NCBI GenBank assembly: GCA_038210495.1 | Contig: JBBQWR010000034.1 | Span: forward strand, 1-63,351 | Direction of reading: 5' to 3' | DNA length: 63,351 nucleotides | Source of the DNA: JBBQWR01 sp038210495 | GTDB lineage: Bacteria; Planctomycetota; Planctomycetia; Pirellulales; DATAWG01 | Part shown: piece after piece, positions 41,782 to 51,466 of the stretch | Position numbering within the stretch: position 1 is the stretch's first letter | Layout of the letters: each line of letters starts with the position of its first letter | Translations under genes and position numbers: made by a program | The notes under the pieces: model-generated | The model's database searches: none | What the model saw: only the letters and a program-made list of their open reading frames with translations | What the model was told of the DNA's origin: nothing

Positions 41782-42717
41782 ATGAACCGCCGTTTCTTCG
41801 CCAGCTCGATCATCGTCCTCGCTTGGTCCGCCCCAATCTACGCGGCGCCGGTGGAGCTCAAACTAAAATTTCCGCCCGGGCACACCGACCACATCACCAT
41901 GTCGATGGAGACGAAGCAGACCGTGGCCAGCGAGGCCTTGCCGGCCGCTCAGAAGCAAGACATCTCGATGACCTGGGACTCCGATCTCAAATTCGGCGCC
42001 TCCGATAGCGAAGGCTCGACCGCCGACATGACTTATGGCCGGATTCGGATGAAGGTCAAAGTCGGTCCGACCGAGTTGTCATTCGACTCCGATAAGAAAG
42101 ACGACAATGCCAAGAATCCGCTCGCGGGTCCGCTGTCGGCAATGGTCGGCGTCACCTTGAAACTGCATTTCAAGACCGACGGCAAGGTCGACAAAGTCGA
42201 AGGCATCGAAGAGGTCGTCAAGAGGCTTGAGGCGCAGCCCAACGGCGCGATGGGCGCCCAGCTTCTCAAGCAAGCGATGAACTCCAAGCAAATGAAGGAC
42301 ACCTTCAATAGCAGCTTCGCCGAGGGTCTGCCCGGCAAACCGGTGAGCATCGGCGATACCTGGACCTCCGAGCAATCGCAGGACGTCGGCGGCTCGGCTC
42401 TTAAGATGAAGCAAGATTCCAAACTCGTGGCGATCGAGACCGAGGGCGGGCATCAAGTCGCGAAGATCGAATTCACCGGCTCCGGCAAACTCGACACCGC
42501 CAATCTGCCAGGCGGCGCCAAGATGACCATCAATGAGCTGTCGCAAGAAGGAACGAAAACCTTCGACATCGATCGCGGCTGGTTCAGCGGCGCGGACATG
42601 ACTCAAAAGATGAAAGCCGACTCGACCGCCAATTTGCCGGGCGGCAAGACGATGACGATGAAAATCGATCAGGACGCCAAGATCAAAATCAAACTGGCGC
42701 CGGGCGACTCGAAATAA
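41782..42717 (+). CDS. secreted DUF6263-like protein
   Basis: This 311-residue protein has a Sec signal (RRFFASSIIVLAWSAPIYAA) and then an all-beta, Lys/Asp/Thr-rich body. Repeating phrases such as ITMSMETKQTV, DGKVDKVEGIEEVVKRLE, GDTWTSEQS and GGKTMTMKIDQDAKIKI recall the DUF6263 family. CGGAG lies 5 bp before the ATG at 41782, which also places the signal peptide first. It is predicted to be periplasmic, with unknown function. It may be cotranscribed with the secreted hydrolase 65 bp downstream. Confidence 0.75.
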   Translation: MNRRFFASSIIVLAWSAPIYAAPVELKLKFPPGHTDHITMSMETKQTVASEALPAAQKQDISMTWDSDLKFGASDSEGSTADMTYGRIRMKVKVGPTELSFDSDKKDDNAKNPLAGPLSAMVGVTLKLHFKTDGKVDKVEGIEEVVKRLEAQPNGAMGAQLLKQAMNSKQMKDTFNSSFAEGLPGKPVSIGDTWTSEQSQDVGGSALKMKQDSKLVAIETEGGHQVAKIEFTGSGKLDTANLPGGAKMTINELSQEGTKTFDIDRGWFSGADMTQKMKADSTANLPGGKTMTMKIDQDAKIKIKLAPGDSK

Positions 42718-42782
42718 GAACGTGAAGGCGCGAACTTTGCGGCGTGGCGACTTTTCCAATGACAAGATTCTACGAGATTCCG

Positions 42783-43889
42783 ATGAATCGCGATCTTCGT
42801 TGGCGCATCGCGCTGCTGGCTCTGATCGTTTTGATCCGTGGGAGTAGCGACGCGCACGCCGGCGACGCCGCTCCCGAGTATCCTTCGCCGGTCGCCGTAA
42901 AGGCGGCGTTTCTCAAACTACTGGACCGGCCCAAGGTCGCCTCCGATCCGCGTAATTACGACGAACCGACAATGGTCGAAGGCTTGGCTACGGAGCATCT
43001 GAGCATCGCCACCGAAAAGAAATCGGACGGCTCGGTCGAACGCATGCCCATGTTGATCGTCCGCCCGCAGAGCCCACGCGGACGACTTCCGGCCGTAATC
43101 GTGCTGCATGGCACCGGCGGCAATAAAGAGGGCGAGCGTGGATTGTGCGTCGAACTAGCCAAGCACGAAATGATCGGCGTCGCCATCGACGCTCGCTATC
43201 ACGGCGAACGAATCACGGGCGGCGCGCACGGCGCCAAAGAATACGTCGATGCGATCACTCGGGCGTGGCGCGCCAAGACCGACGACCCGTTGGAGCATCC
43301 CTTTTATTTCGACACCTGCTGGGATCTGTGGCGGCTGATCGATTATCTCGACGGTCGCGCTGACATCGACCCGGAGCGAATCGGAATGATCGGTTTCAGC
43401 ATGGGCGGCATCGAAACCTGGCTGGCGGCCAGCGTCGACGAGCGAGTTCGCGTGGCGATTCCCGCGATCGGCGTGCAAAGCCTGCGATATAGCCTCGAAC
43501 ACGATTTATGGCAGGGACGGGCAGGCACGATCCAGGGCGCCCACGAAGCCGCGGCCAAAGACCTCGGCGAGCCCGAGGTGAACGGTAACGTCTGTCGCGC
43601 GCTGTGGAGCAAGGTCGTGCCCGGCATCTTGGATCAATTCGACTGCCCGAGCATGTTGCGACTCTTCGCCGGCCGGCCCCTATTGATTCTCAACGGCGAC
43701 AAAGACCCGAACAACCCTCTGGGGGGCGCCAAGCTCGCCTTCGCCGCCGCCGAGCTTGCTTACCGCGATTCGGACGCAGGCGATAAATTGGAAATCGACG
43801 TCGCCCCCAACACCGGCCACGCCGTCACCCGCAAGCAGCACGACAAAGCCGTAGCTTGGCTCGAGCGCTGGTTGAAAGCAGGAAAGTGA
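42783..43889 (+). CDS. secreted alpha/beta hydrolase
   Basis: This 368-residue protein begins with a signal peptide (RWRIALLALIVLIRGSSDAH). The hydrolase fold shows the oxyanion segment VIVLHGTGGNKEGE, the nucleophile elbow GFSMGG (as in MIGFSMGGIETWLAA), an acidic residue near LLILNGDKDPNNPLGG and the His in NTGHAVTRKQ. It resembles the dienelactone-hydrolase/acetyl-xylan-esterase branch. The substrate is unknown; an ester or carbohydrate ester is likely. A longer N-terminal start at 42744 would bury the signal peptide and is less likely. Confidence 0.85.
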   Translation: MNRDLRWRIALLALIVLIRGSSDAHAGDAAPEYPSPVAVKAAFLKLLDRPKVASDPRNYDEPTMVEGLATEHLSIATEKKSDGSVERMPMLIVRPQSPRGRLPAVIVLHGTGGNKEGERGLCVELAKHEMIGVAIDARYHGERITGGAHGAKEYVDAITRAWRAKTDDPLEHPFYFDTCWDLWRLIDYLDGRADIDPERIGMIGFSMGGIETWLAASVDERVRVAIPAIGVQSLRYSLEHDLWQGRAGTIQGAHEAAAKDLGEPEVNGNVCRALWSKVVPGILDQFDCPSMLRLFAGRPLLILNGDKDPNNPLGGAKLAFAAAELAYRDSDAGDKLEIDVAPNTGHAVTRKQHDKAVAWLERWLKAGK

Positions 43890-44031
43890 CCGTCGCGAAG
43901 GAGCGACACTGGGACTTGGCGGCCCACGAGTCGTCGTAGTAATGCCGTGGCAATGTTCGACATTTGGTCTTCCAAACCGTTACCACCTATAATTTCCGGT
44001 AGACCCATCGACGACTACGCATCGGGACGCC

Positions 44032-45201
44032 ATGGACAATACCGTTCCCATCCTCGATCTACAATCTTCAACCGGCGTCGCTGCCGCGACCTTTCCGTTC
44101 AAGCCCTATCGCTCGCTCGGCAACGAGGAGTTGCAAGCGCGGATCGCCGCTGTCCGAAGGGCAATGGGCGCGAAGCTGCTGATCCTCGGACATCATTATC
44201 AACAGGATGAAGTGATCGCACTATCGGACCTGCAGGGCGACAGCTACCAACTTAGCCAACTCGCCGCCAGCAGCCGCGATTGCCGCGCGATCGTATTCTG
44301 TGGCGTGCATTTCATGGCCGAGACGGCGGACATTTTGGCCAATCGGCCCGAGCGGTTGGCCGAGCGCGACGGCCAGCGAATTCCCGTCGTGCTCCCCGAC
44401 ATGGCGGCCGGCTGCTCGATGGCCGACATGGCCGCGATCGATCAGGTCGAAAATTGCTGGCACGAACTCGCCGACGTGGTCGACACGGCCGACATCACGC
44501 CGGTCACGTACATCAACTCGGCCGCGAATCTCAAGGCCTTCTGCGGTCGGAACGGAGGCATCGTTTGCACCTCCAGCAATGCGGCCGCCGTGCTCAAATG
44601 GGCGTTCGATCGAACGGGGCGAGTGCTGTTCTTTCCCGATCAGCACCTGGGCCGCAACACGGCCAAAGCGATGGGCATCCCACTCGATGAAATGACCATC
44701 TGGAATCCGCACGCCGAAAATCTCGGCGGAGCCTCGGACGCTGACGTTCGCCGCAGTCGCGTGCTACTCTGGCAAGGGCATTGCAGCGTGCATGCCATGT
44801 TTCGGCCTGATCACGTCGACCAGTTGCGAACCAAGTTCCCCGGGATCAAGGTCCTCGTGCATCCCGAATGCCCGATGGAAGTCGTCGACAAATCCGACGT
44901 CAGCGGCTCGACCAGCAAGATCATCCGCGAAGTCGACGCCGCGTCGCCTGGAACCCGCTGGGCCATCGGCACGGAGTTGCATTTGGTGAACCGGCTGAAG
45001 CAACTGCATCCCGAGCAGGAAGTTCACTTCCTCTCACCGGTCGTCTGCATGTGCGCAACGATGTACCGGATCGACCTCGCGCATCTCGCGTGGAGTCTTG
45101 AAAATCTCGCTGCCGGCACGCCCGTGAACGTCATCCAGGTTGACGCCGAGACATCCGAGTGGGCGCTCATCGCATTGGAGCGGATGCTTACGGTAAAGTG
45201 A
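44032..45201 (+). CDS. nadA: quinolinate synthase A
   Basis: This 389-residue [4Fe-4S] enzyme condenses iminoaspartate with dihydroxyacetone phosphate in NAD biosynthesis. The motifs are ILGHHYQQDEVIALSDLQGD, CGVHFMAETA, YINSAANLKAFCG, FFPDQHLGRNTA, HPECPMEVVDKSD and GSTSKII. Candidate cluster cysteines are in AAGCSMAD, GHCSVHAMF and CMCATMYRI. The length fits the longer NadA type. nadB and nadC are not in this window. tRNA-Leu follows on the other strand. Confidence 0.95.
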   Translation: MDNTVPILDLQSSTGVAAATFPFKPYRSLGNEELQARIAAVRRAMGAKLLILGHHYQQDEVIALSDLQGDSYQLSQLAASSRDCRAIVFCGVHFMAETADILANRPERLAERDGQRIPVVLPDMAAGCSMADMAAIDQVENCWHELADVVDTADITPVTYINSAANLKAFCGRNGGIVCTSSNAAAVLKWAFDRTGRVLFFPDQHLGRNTAKAMGIPLDEMTIWNPHAENLGGASDADVRRSRVLLWQGHCSVHAMFRPDHVDQLRTKFPGIKVLVHPECPMEVVDKSDVSGSTSKIIREVDAASPGTRWAIGTELHLVNRLKQLHPEQEVHFLSPVVCMCATMYRIDLAHLAWSLENLAAGTPVNVIQVDAETSEWALIALERMLTVK

Positions 45202-45298
45202 CCGTCGGAGCTGCCGGCTGACGCGAAAAGCGCCATCAAAGGATTCAGCCCGTCTCCGAAAAAGGAGATTCTTGGCGGGCGTATGCCCGATGAAGGAA

Positions 45299-45381
<83 letters not shown>

Positions 45382-45447
45382 AATCGAACGTGACTTCAGT
45401 TTGAGTGGCGGGCCGGAAACTGTCAATCGTGGCAGTTCTACTCGAAT

Positions 45448-47685
45448 TTACTTCCCGTCGGGCTTTTTATCGGGCGCCTTAGCCGGCGGGGCCGCTGCTG
45501 GTTTTTCGGCTGGGGCCGCGTGGGCCACCGGTTTGTCCGCCGTGTGAGGATGCGGTTCGCTTTGGGGAGCCGGGCCGCGTGCACGTGGCGTTGGATCCGC
45601 ATGTTGATGCGGGACCGCTTCGCGCGGCGCCGGTTTCGGCTCGGCGTTATGGATGGCGGGAATTTCCGGCCGGAGCGCGGTATGTGAGATTGCCTCGTTT
45701 GGCTTAGGGTTCGGCGCGGAAGTCCGGGGAATGGCCGATGGCTCCCGAGGAGATATGGGGCCTCGCGGGTCGATGGCTCGTGGTTCCACGCGTGGTTCGA
45801 TAACTCTTGGCGCAACTGATGTGGGGTCGGGTTTTCGCGGTTCAACGCTTCGAGGATTGATTTTCGGGACGACCGGTCTAGGTTCGACCGTTCGCGGGTC
45901 ATTGAACTTCGGCAAAATATTCTTCGGCTCGGGGATTTTTGGGTCGGTGATTCTCGGGTCGACGCCGCGAGGCTCGAGATTCCGAGGCGCCAGCGACTCG
46001 CGAGGATTTACCGTCGGCGGATTTCGAATCGTGTCGTCGGGCCGCGGCCCACCGCGTGCGTTCGGATTGCGCTCCTGCGGCGTTAAGGCGCCACCGCCGC
46101 GCGGTTCGTTGAACTTCGGCTCTTGGGAGATGTTTGGTTTTGTCAGATCGGGCCGGTTAATTCGGGGCTCAATCGTTGTGCCTGCGCGGGGCTCAAGCGC
46201 CGAGTCGATCGTCGGCTTCAATACAGTGCGTGGATCAACGCCCCGCGCGTCGGAAATCGGATGCGTCACACCCGCGCTGGATAGGAGCGGTCGCACGTCA
46301 AGTGTTTTGCGGTCGCGGCCGCCGATTTCGTTCGGACCGCGCGCCACTCCCACGTCGCGACCTCCCCCGACGGCGCCACGTTCGAACTGCGCTCGCTGCC
46401 GACCAAAATCTCGAGAAGTCGCTGTTTGCCGCTCCAAAACTTGCCGCTGTCCGCGATCGACGTTGGCAAAACGCGGGCGGTAAGCGTCTTCGGGCCGTTG
46501 ATCGGAGAACCGTCGTTGGCCATCGATGAATTGTCGATAGGGCGCTGCGATCATCGTCCGGTTTTGCTCCAAGCTCGTGAAGCTATTGAAGTCGCCGCGC
46601 TCGCGCCCGGCGAATCGTTGTTCCTGGGCGAAGGTGCGGCTTGGTCTCGCATCGGGATGCGTGTTCAAATAGGTGAACCGTTCGCGCTGTCGATCAAACC
46701 ATTCGGGCTGGCGCTCACCGTTATAGCTTCGATAGTACGAAAATAGCGGATCATATGCCACGCGCCCGCCGGTGTTGTAGGAGTACCAAGGCTGGATTCC
46801 GAAGGAGGCGTAATTCTGTCCATAATAGTCGCCATAGTAGTAATGGTCATAACTCGGGCGAGCGAATAAATTCAAAGTCAACAGTCCCGTATCGAGCGCG
46901 ATGCTCGGTGTATAAGAAAAATTCGGTTGGGCAAGCACGTCATTGGCGAAATAGGTCGGAGCGAAGAGCACCCCGCGATCGGCTAACGGGTGGTCCCAGT
47001 ACCCGGCCGTATAAACGTAGCCATTGGGACTCCAAACATAATTCGGTGGGTTCCACAGCCAGTCGACCTGGGGCTGAGCCCAATAGCCGGGCCGCCAAGA
47101 GTAATGCGCATCCGCGTAAACCCAGTTGCCAGTCACCCAAAAATCGTTTGCGTCGGGAGCGGGTATGTTGGGCGCTTCATTCGGGCTTTCAGGGGGCTGG
47201 GGCAGATAACTTATCTGTTGATTCTGCTCAGATGTCCAAAAACCGGGGACCCACTGATAGCCCTTGTCTGCCGCCGTCCAATATCCGGCAACCCAGACTT
47301 GCCTAGGAGGCGAATCGCGCCAGATGCCGCTGATCCAGATAAAATCCCGCCGCTCGTCGTCCCAACCCCAATAGCCGGAGATCCACACGACGCTGTTCCC
47401 TTCAGGTTTGACATCCGGAGGAATTTCGTCGATTGCCTCGGGCGGCTTCTTGCCTACGATCAGCGGATGTTCGGCGTCATATTGCGTAGGTTGGGCAAAC
47501 GCTTCGTGGATAGGTCCGCTGGTGAGCGGTTCGCCAACTTGATTTAAATTGGTTGCAACCGCCGCTGCGGGGATCGGTTCGGCGGGCGGAGCTAATTGCG
47601 CGGACGCCGCCAGCGGGGGGCTTAATACGACAACAAAAGCAATCGCCGAGAATTTCCAATGGCGGATCAAATTTTGAGCAAGCAT
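45448..47685 (-). CDS. secreted YXWGXW-repeat protein with Pro/Arg-rich tail
   Basis: This 745-residue protein has a signal peptide (KFSAIAFVVVLSPPLAASAQ). Residues about 95-235 contain several aromatic YXWGXW-type repeats (VVWISGYWGWDDERRDF, IWISGIWRDSPPRQVWVAGY, YQWVPGFWTSE, YSWRPGYWAQP, YVYTAGYW). A middle part is rich in Tyr/Gln/Arg. The last 270 residues are low complexity, built on spaced PR/DPR/EPR and PK motifs. Similar proteins are common in planctomycetes and are thought to be envelope-associated; the function is unknown. The ATG at 47685 has only a weak upstream AAAGAAA. Confidence 0.85.
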   Translation of the reverse strand: MLAQNLIRHWKFSAIAFVVVLSPPLAASAQLAPPAEPIPAAAVATNLNQVGEPLTSGPIHEAFAQPTQYDAEHPLIVGKKPPEAIDEIPPDVKPEGNSVVWISGYWGWDDERRDFIWISGIWRDSPPRQVWVAGYWTAADKGYQWVPGFWTSEQNQQISYLPQPPESPNEAPNIPAPDANDFWVTGNWVYADAHYSWRPGYWAQPQVDWLWNPPNYVWSPNGYVYTAGYWDHPLADRGVLFAPTYFANDVLAQPNFSYTPSIALDTGLLTLNLFARPSYDHYYYGDYYGQNYASFGIQPWYSYNTGGRVAYDPLFSYYRSYNGERQPEWFDRQRERFTYLNTHPDARPSRTFAQEQRFAGRERGDFNSFTSLEQNRTMIAAPYRQFIDGQRRFSDQRPEDAYRPRFANVDRGQRQVLERQTATSRDFGRQRAQFERGAVGGGRDVGVARGPNEIGGRDRKTLDVRPLLSSAGVTHPISDARGVDPRTVLKPTIDSALEPRAGTTIEPRINRPDLTKPNISQEPKFNEPRGGGALTPQERNPNARGGPRPDDTIRNPPTVNPRESLAPRNLEPRGVDPRITDPKIPEPKNILPKFNDPRTVEPRPVVPKINPRSVEPRKPDPTSVAPRVIEPRVEPRAIDPRGPISPREPSAIPRTSAPNPKPNEAISHTALRPEIPAIHNAEPKPAPREAVPHQHADPTPRARGPAPQSEPHPHTADKPVAHAAPAEKPAAAPPAKAPDKKPDGK

Positions 47686-47977
47686 GGCAAATTTCTTTCG
47701 ATAACAAAATGGCTCACGATGGCGACCTCGTTGAAAGGCCGCTTTTGTTCCCGTGGATGCAAGCTACGCAAACAATGCGCCGCAGATTGCGATGATCGAA
47801 CTAAGAGGATCCAGCTCGAATTCAGAATCATTTGCTCCACTCACTCGGCTCGTGTAACCGATACAACCATATCGCAATTCATCTGCTCGGCGTCGGCTAT
47901 CCAACGTCAGGCGAGATGATTGCGCGGCCATTCGAGCCAATGTCGGGGCGACGTCCTCTCTTCCGCAAAGCGCAAGC

Positions 47978-49126
47978 GTGCCAACTTACGATTACCTCGT
48001 CGTCGGCTGCGGAATGTTCGGCGCCGTGTTCGCGCGATGCGCGGCGGACCGCGGCAAGAGAGTCTTGATCGTCGACAAGCGGCCGCATATCGCCGGCAAC
48101 TGCTACTCTCAGCAAGTCGCCGGGATCGAAGTGCATCGCTATGGGCCGCACATCTTCCACACCGACAACTCGCAGGTGTGGCAATTCGTCAACCGATTTG
48201 CCAGGTTCAACGAGTATGTGCATCGTGGGCAGGTGAACTCGGGTGGTCGGACCTTTTCATTTCCGATCAACTTGCGGACACTCGAAGAACTCTGGGGCGT
48301 TAGCACGCCTGAAGAGGCCAAGTTGAAATTGGCCGCCGTTCGCGTGCCGATCGCCGAACCGAAGAACCTACGCGAATGGGTGCTGAGCCAGGTAGGCGAA
48401 GAGCTGTACGAGATATTCATCCGCGGCTACACCACCAAGCAATGGGGCCGCGACCCGGCGCACTTGCCGGCCTCGATCGTCAAGCGAATCCCCATTCGCA
48501 CGACCCGCGACGACCGCTACTTCGACGATCGCCATCAAGGCATCCCGATCGGCGGATACACGCGATTGTTCGAGAATATGCTGGACCACGACGCGATCGA
48601 CGTCCATTTGCAAGTCGATTACTTCGAACAGTCGCAGGGCCTGAAAACGGCCGCCGGTAAAACGGTCTACACGGGCAAGCTCGACGAGTTTTTCGAATAT
48701 CGCTTCGGCGAACTGGAATATCGCTCCCTGCGGTTCGAAACCGAGATGATAAGCGGCGATTTTCAATCGTCCGCGGTTGTCAATTACACCGACCGCGACA
48801 CGCGCTATACGAGGATCATCGAGCACAAGCACTTCGAGTTCACGCAGTCGAAGCAATCGGTCATTACTCGCGAATATCCGCTCGCCTCGGCCAAGGGATT
48901 GGTTCCCTATTATCCGGTGCGGGACGCAGTCAACACGGCCTTATGCGGCCGCTACCTGGCCGAAGCTCAAAAGTCGGGCGTTCTTTTCGGGGGCCGGCTG
49001 GCCGCCTATCAATACTTCGACATGCATCAAGTCATCGGCAGCGCAATGGCCATGGCGCGCAAGGAATTCGGGAGCGCGACCGTCGCGCCGGCCGATGAAG
49101 CTGCCGACCGGCGTCGAGCGGCCTGA
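47978..49126 (+). CDS. glf: UDP-galactopyranose mutase
   Basis: This 382-residue FAD enzyme converts UDP-galactopyranose to UDP-galactofuranose, the donor for galactofuranose in cell-surface glycans. The FAD motif is YLVVGCGMFGAVFARCAADR, with DKRPHIAGNCYS, RYGPHIFHTDNSQVW, FIRGYTTKQWGRDP, GGYTRLFENML and GRLAAYQYFDMHQVIGSAM. The start is GTG at 47978 with no strong ribosome site. It is followed 12 bp later by a DUF707 gene, so the two are cotranscribed and probably act in the same glycan pathway. Confidence 0.95.
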   Translation: MPTYDYLVVGCGMFGAVFARCAADRGKRVLIVDKRPHIAGNCYSQQVAGIEVHRYGPHIFHTDNSQVWQFVNRFARFNEYVHRGQVNSGGRTFSFPINLRTLEELWGVSTPEEAKLKLAAVRVPIAEPKNLREWVLSQVGEELYEIFIRGYTTKQWGRDPAHLPASIVKRIPIRTTRDDRYFDDRHQGIPIGGYTRLFENMLDHDAIDVHLQVDYFEQSQGLKTAAGKTVYTGKLDEFFEYRFGELEYRSLRFETEMISGDFQSSAVVNYTDRDTRYTRIIEHKHFEFTQSKQSVITREYPLASAKGLVPYYPVRDAVNTALCGRYLAEAQKSGVLFGGRLAAYQYFDMHQVIGSAMAMARKEFGSATVAPADEAADRRRAA

Positions 49127-49138
49127 GAGCCTCGCGCC

Positions 49139-49933
49139 ATGTCGACCCGCCCGCGCAATCTGATCGTGAGTCCCATCGGCGATGGCTCAGTGCATCGCTC
49201 GTGGCTGGCGCCCGGGACTGAGCGGACATACGACTTGCTCTTGATCTACTATGGCAATCGGTCCGGCTTTGGCGCCGCGGACGCCACTTATTATCTCGAG
49301 CGTCAGGGGATGAAGTGCCAACTGCTCGGCTACGCGCTCGACACGCTGCCGGATGTCATCGCCAGTTATGCCAACGTGTGGTGCCCCGACGACGATATTC
49401 GAGCGGCGCCGAGCGACATCAATCGACTGTTCGCTCTGTTCGAGCACTACCGGTTGCAGATGGCCCAGCCGGCGATCGGCAAGGGCGAAGTTTCGTTTCA
49501 GGTGACTCGGCCGCGGGCGGGGATCATCCTGCGATATTCGCCATACGTCGAAGTCATGTGCCCCGTGTTCACGCATCGAGCCCTGCGGCGGGTTTCCTCG
49601 ACGTTCGTCGAAAGTCGATCGAACTGGGGTCTCGACATTATTTGGCCGCGATTCTTCTCGGCCGATGAAATCGCGATCATCGACGACGTGCAAGTCGAGC
49701 ACACGCGGCCGCTGGGCACGGGAGCGATGTATAAAACGCTGGCCGACGAGCAGATCGATCCGCGCGCCGAACTCGAAGAAGTAGTCCAGCGCTATGGTCG
49801 ATTCGACCCTAAACTTCACCACCGCCTGTATCGCGGAAAAATCAAGCTGCCGGCGATTCGCCATCCTTCAACACGCGTCAACCCGGTAACGCGATTGGCG
49901 GAAAGCCTCGGCCTTCGCCGGGCCGTCGCATAA
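49139..49933 (+). CDS. DUF707 protein, putative glycosyltransferase-like
   Basis: This 264-residue soluble protein matches the DUF707 pattern: LLLIYYGNRSG, YANVWCPDDDIRAAPSDINR (an Asp-rich metal-like site), LQMAQPAIGK, FVESRSNWGLDIIWPR and AIIDDVQVEHTRPLG. DUF707 is sometimes grouped with GT-A type glycosyltransferases because of its DDD motif and WGLDxxW; that function is inferred, not shown. Its position 12 bp behind glf supports a role in building a galactofuranose-containing polymer. Confidence 0.82.
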   Translation: MSTRPRNLIVSPIGDGSVHRSWLAPGTERTYDLLLIYYGNRSGFGAADATYYLERQGMKCQLLGYALDTLPDVIASYANVWCPDDDIRAAPSDINRLFALFEHYRLQMAQPAIGKGEVSFQVTRPRAGIILRYSPYVEVMCPVFTHRALRRVSSTFVESRSNWGLDIIWPRFFSADEIAIIDDVQVEHTRPLGTGAMYKTLADEQIDPRAELEEVVQRYGRFDPKLHHRLYRGKIKLPAIRHPSTRVNPVTRLAESLGLRRAVA

Positions 49934-50070
49934 CTCAGCGGACGGAGGCGTGCCCCCTGATGGCTCGGCCTTTTCTGGACGACAGGGCGTTTGGGCAAAG
50001 TCTACGGCGTCTGTCGTCCGATAACTGAGTTGCCCATTTCTCGGCGCGAGTTCACTCGAGCAAGCAATCC

Positions 50071-50466
50071 ATGATCGAAGCGAAGCAATCCGACTCGACG
50101 ACTAGCGCGAAGTCGCGCCATCCGGCAACGGCGGTGGCCATCGAGTCGGCGTCCGCGGCCAGTCCCGGCGCAAGTCGGCAGCGGTTTCCTAAACGGCTGT
50201 CGAATTATACGCGCAGCCTGCTCCGCATCGAAGTGCCGGTGATTGTCACGCTCGCATCGAAGCGCCAACCGATCAGCCAGATCCTCGAGCTCGGCCCCGG
50301 CTCGATTTTGCACTTCAGCAAGCCGTGCGAAGAGATGCTCGATTTAAGCGTCGGCGAGCAATGCATTGCGCAGGGCGAAGCGGTCAAAGTCGGCGACAAA
50401 TTCGGTCTGCGAATCACATCGATCGTGCTGCCCGATGAGCGGTTTCAGTCGGTGTCAAGCGGTTGA
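50071..50466 (+). CDS. fliN: FliN-like flagellar motor switch protein (SpoA domain)
   Basis: This 131-residue protein has a disordered Ser/Ala-rich N-terminus (1-45). A SpoA/FliN domain follows: YTRSLLRIEVPVIVTLASKR, then QPISQILELGPGSILHFSKP and LSVGEQCIAQGEAVKVGDKF, GLRITSI. FliN forms the C ring of the flagellar switch and docks export substrates. No other flagellar gene is close. It may be a lone fliN of the scattered planctomycete flagellar set, or a FliN-like domain protein of another secretion system. Confidence 0.82.
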   Translation: MIEAKQSDSTTSAKSRHPATAVAIESASAASPGASRQRFPKRLSNYTRSLLRIEVPVIVTLASKRQPISQILELGPGSILHFSKPCEEMLDLSVGEQCIAQGEAVKVGDKFGLRITSIVLPDERFQSVSSG

Positions 50467-50477
50467 GGCCCCCATTC

Positions 50478-50547
50478 ATAGCCGCGGCATCTTGCTGCGT
50501 CATATCGGCAAATTGACGCCACGAACGTGGCAAGATGCCGGGGCTAT
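50478..50547. repeat. GCCGCGGCATCTTGC palindromic repeat
   Basis: The left arm at 50478-50500 (ATAGCCGCGGCATCTTGC...) and the right arm at 50525-50547 are inverted, with 20 of 23 positions matching, over a 24-base loop. The same family is found at 59509-59565 and 38216-38234, with a half copy near 29699-29722. Confidence 0.75.
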
Positions 50548-50665
50548 ATAACCCCGCCCCGCCGCTTCGCCGTTTTCTCCTCACTGGCATTGTTCCGTCC
50601 CGCTACCATCGCTATGATTCCGCCCGTTTGATCTGTCCCGGGCATATCCACGGATTCATTGGGCG

Positions 50666-51466
50666 ATGGAATCTTCGATCGGCCTTGTCTTTCGTGCGCT
50701 AGTGATGCTGGCGTGTCTGGCTGTCGTGCCGCTTGTGGCCATGTACGGCAAGTACGCGCCGCAGTTCGCCAGCGCGGTGATGGATGCCTATAAATCGCGG
50801 ACGCAGGCCAACGCCGCTGCTGGACCCCCGTCCTCGGCCGGCGACGCGCCTGCGTTTGGCGGGCGATCCGGAGGCGCCGCCGACTCCGCAACTGCAAACG
50901 GCGGTTTGCTGCCGAACATGCCGGCCCGCTGGAACGATCGAGGTCGCGGCGCGCGGCCTTTGACGGACTGGCAGCAGCCGGCCGGCGCAACGCCTGCATC
51001 GACGGGTTCCGGTTTGCGGCAAGCCACGTTCGACGAATCGGCCGCTCCGGTCGGCGGCGTGACGCAAGCCGGCTTATTGAATCGGTCGCCTGCAGGAAGC
51101 CCCCTTTCCGCTGGCGGTGGCAGCCAAACGCTATCAACCGCGCCGAAATCACAGCCTGCCGACTCAGCCGATGCGCGGCTCTTGAATCCGGCGACCCAGT
51201 CCGACGCCGCCAGCCAGGGCGCCGACAGCACGGCCCAATTCTCAACCATCGAACGGCGGCTTCGCGAGCTAGGATCGACTTACTACCTGCTTGAAGCTTT
51301 GGGGCCGACGATCGATCGATACCGTTTCATCTGTCACATGCCGCTTGCGGGCAGCGGCAAAAACTCGCGCACCCGAATCTTCGAAGCCATGTCGGCCAAG
51401 CCGATCGACGCGATGCAAGAGGTGCTGACCCAAATCGAGCGCTGGCGGTCCAACAGTCAGCCGTAA
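50666..51466 (+). CDS. membrane-anchored protein of unknown function
   Basis: This 266-residue protein has one N-terminal TM helix (GLVFRALVMLACLAVVPLVA). A long low-complexity Ala/Gly/Ser/Pro region spans about 45-185. A conserved-looking C-terminal domain follows: IERRLRELGSTYYLLEALGP, then TIDRYRFICHMPL and FEAMSAKPIDAMQEVLTQIE. I do not recognise the family with certainty; it looks like a planctomycete-specific anchored protein. The following gene encodes ScpB. Confidence 0.7.
   Translation: MESSIGLVFRALVMLACLAVVPLVAMYGKYAPQFASAVMDAYKSRTQANAAAGPPSSAGDAPAFGGRSGGAADSATANGGLLPNMPARWNDRGRGARPLTDWQQPAGATPASTGSGLRQATFDESAAPVGGVTQAGLLNRSPAGSPLSAGGGSQTLSTAPKSQPADSADARLLNPATQSDAASQGADSTAQFSTIERRLRELGSTYYLLEALGPTIDRYRFICHMPLAGSGKNSRTRIFEAMSAKPIDAMQEVLTQIERWRSNSQP

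Noticed and set aside
45653..46483. A Gly/Arg-rich 276-residue plus-strand frame
   Set aside because: It mirrors the Pro/Arg-rich tail of the YXWGXW protein, whose signal peptide and repeats support the minus strand.
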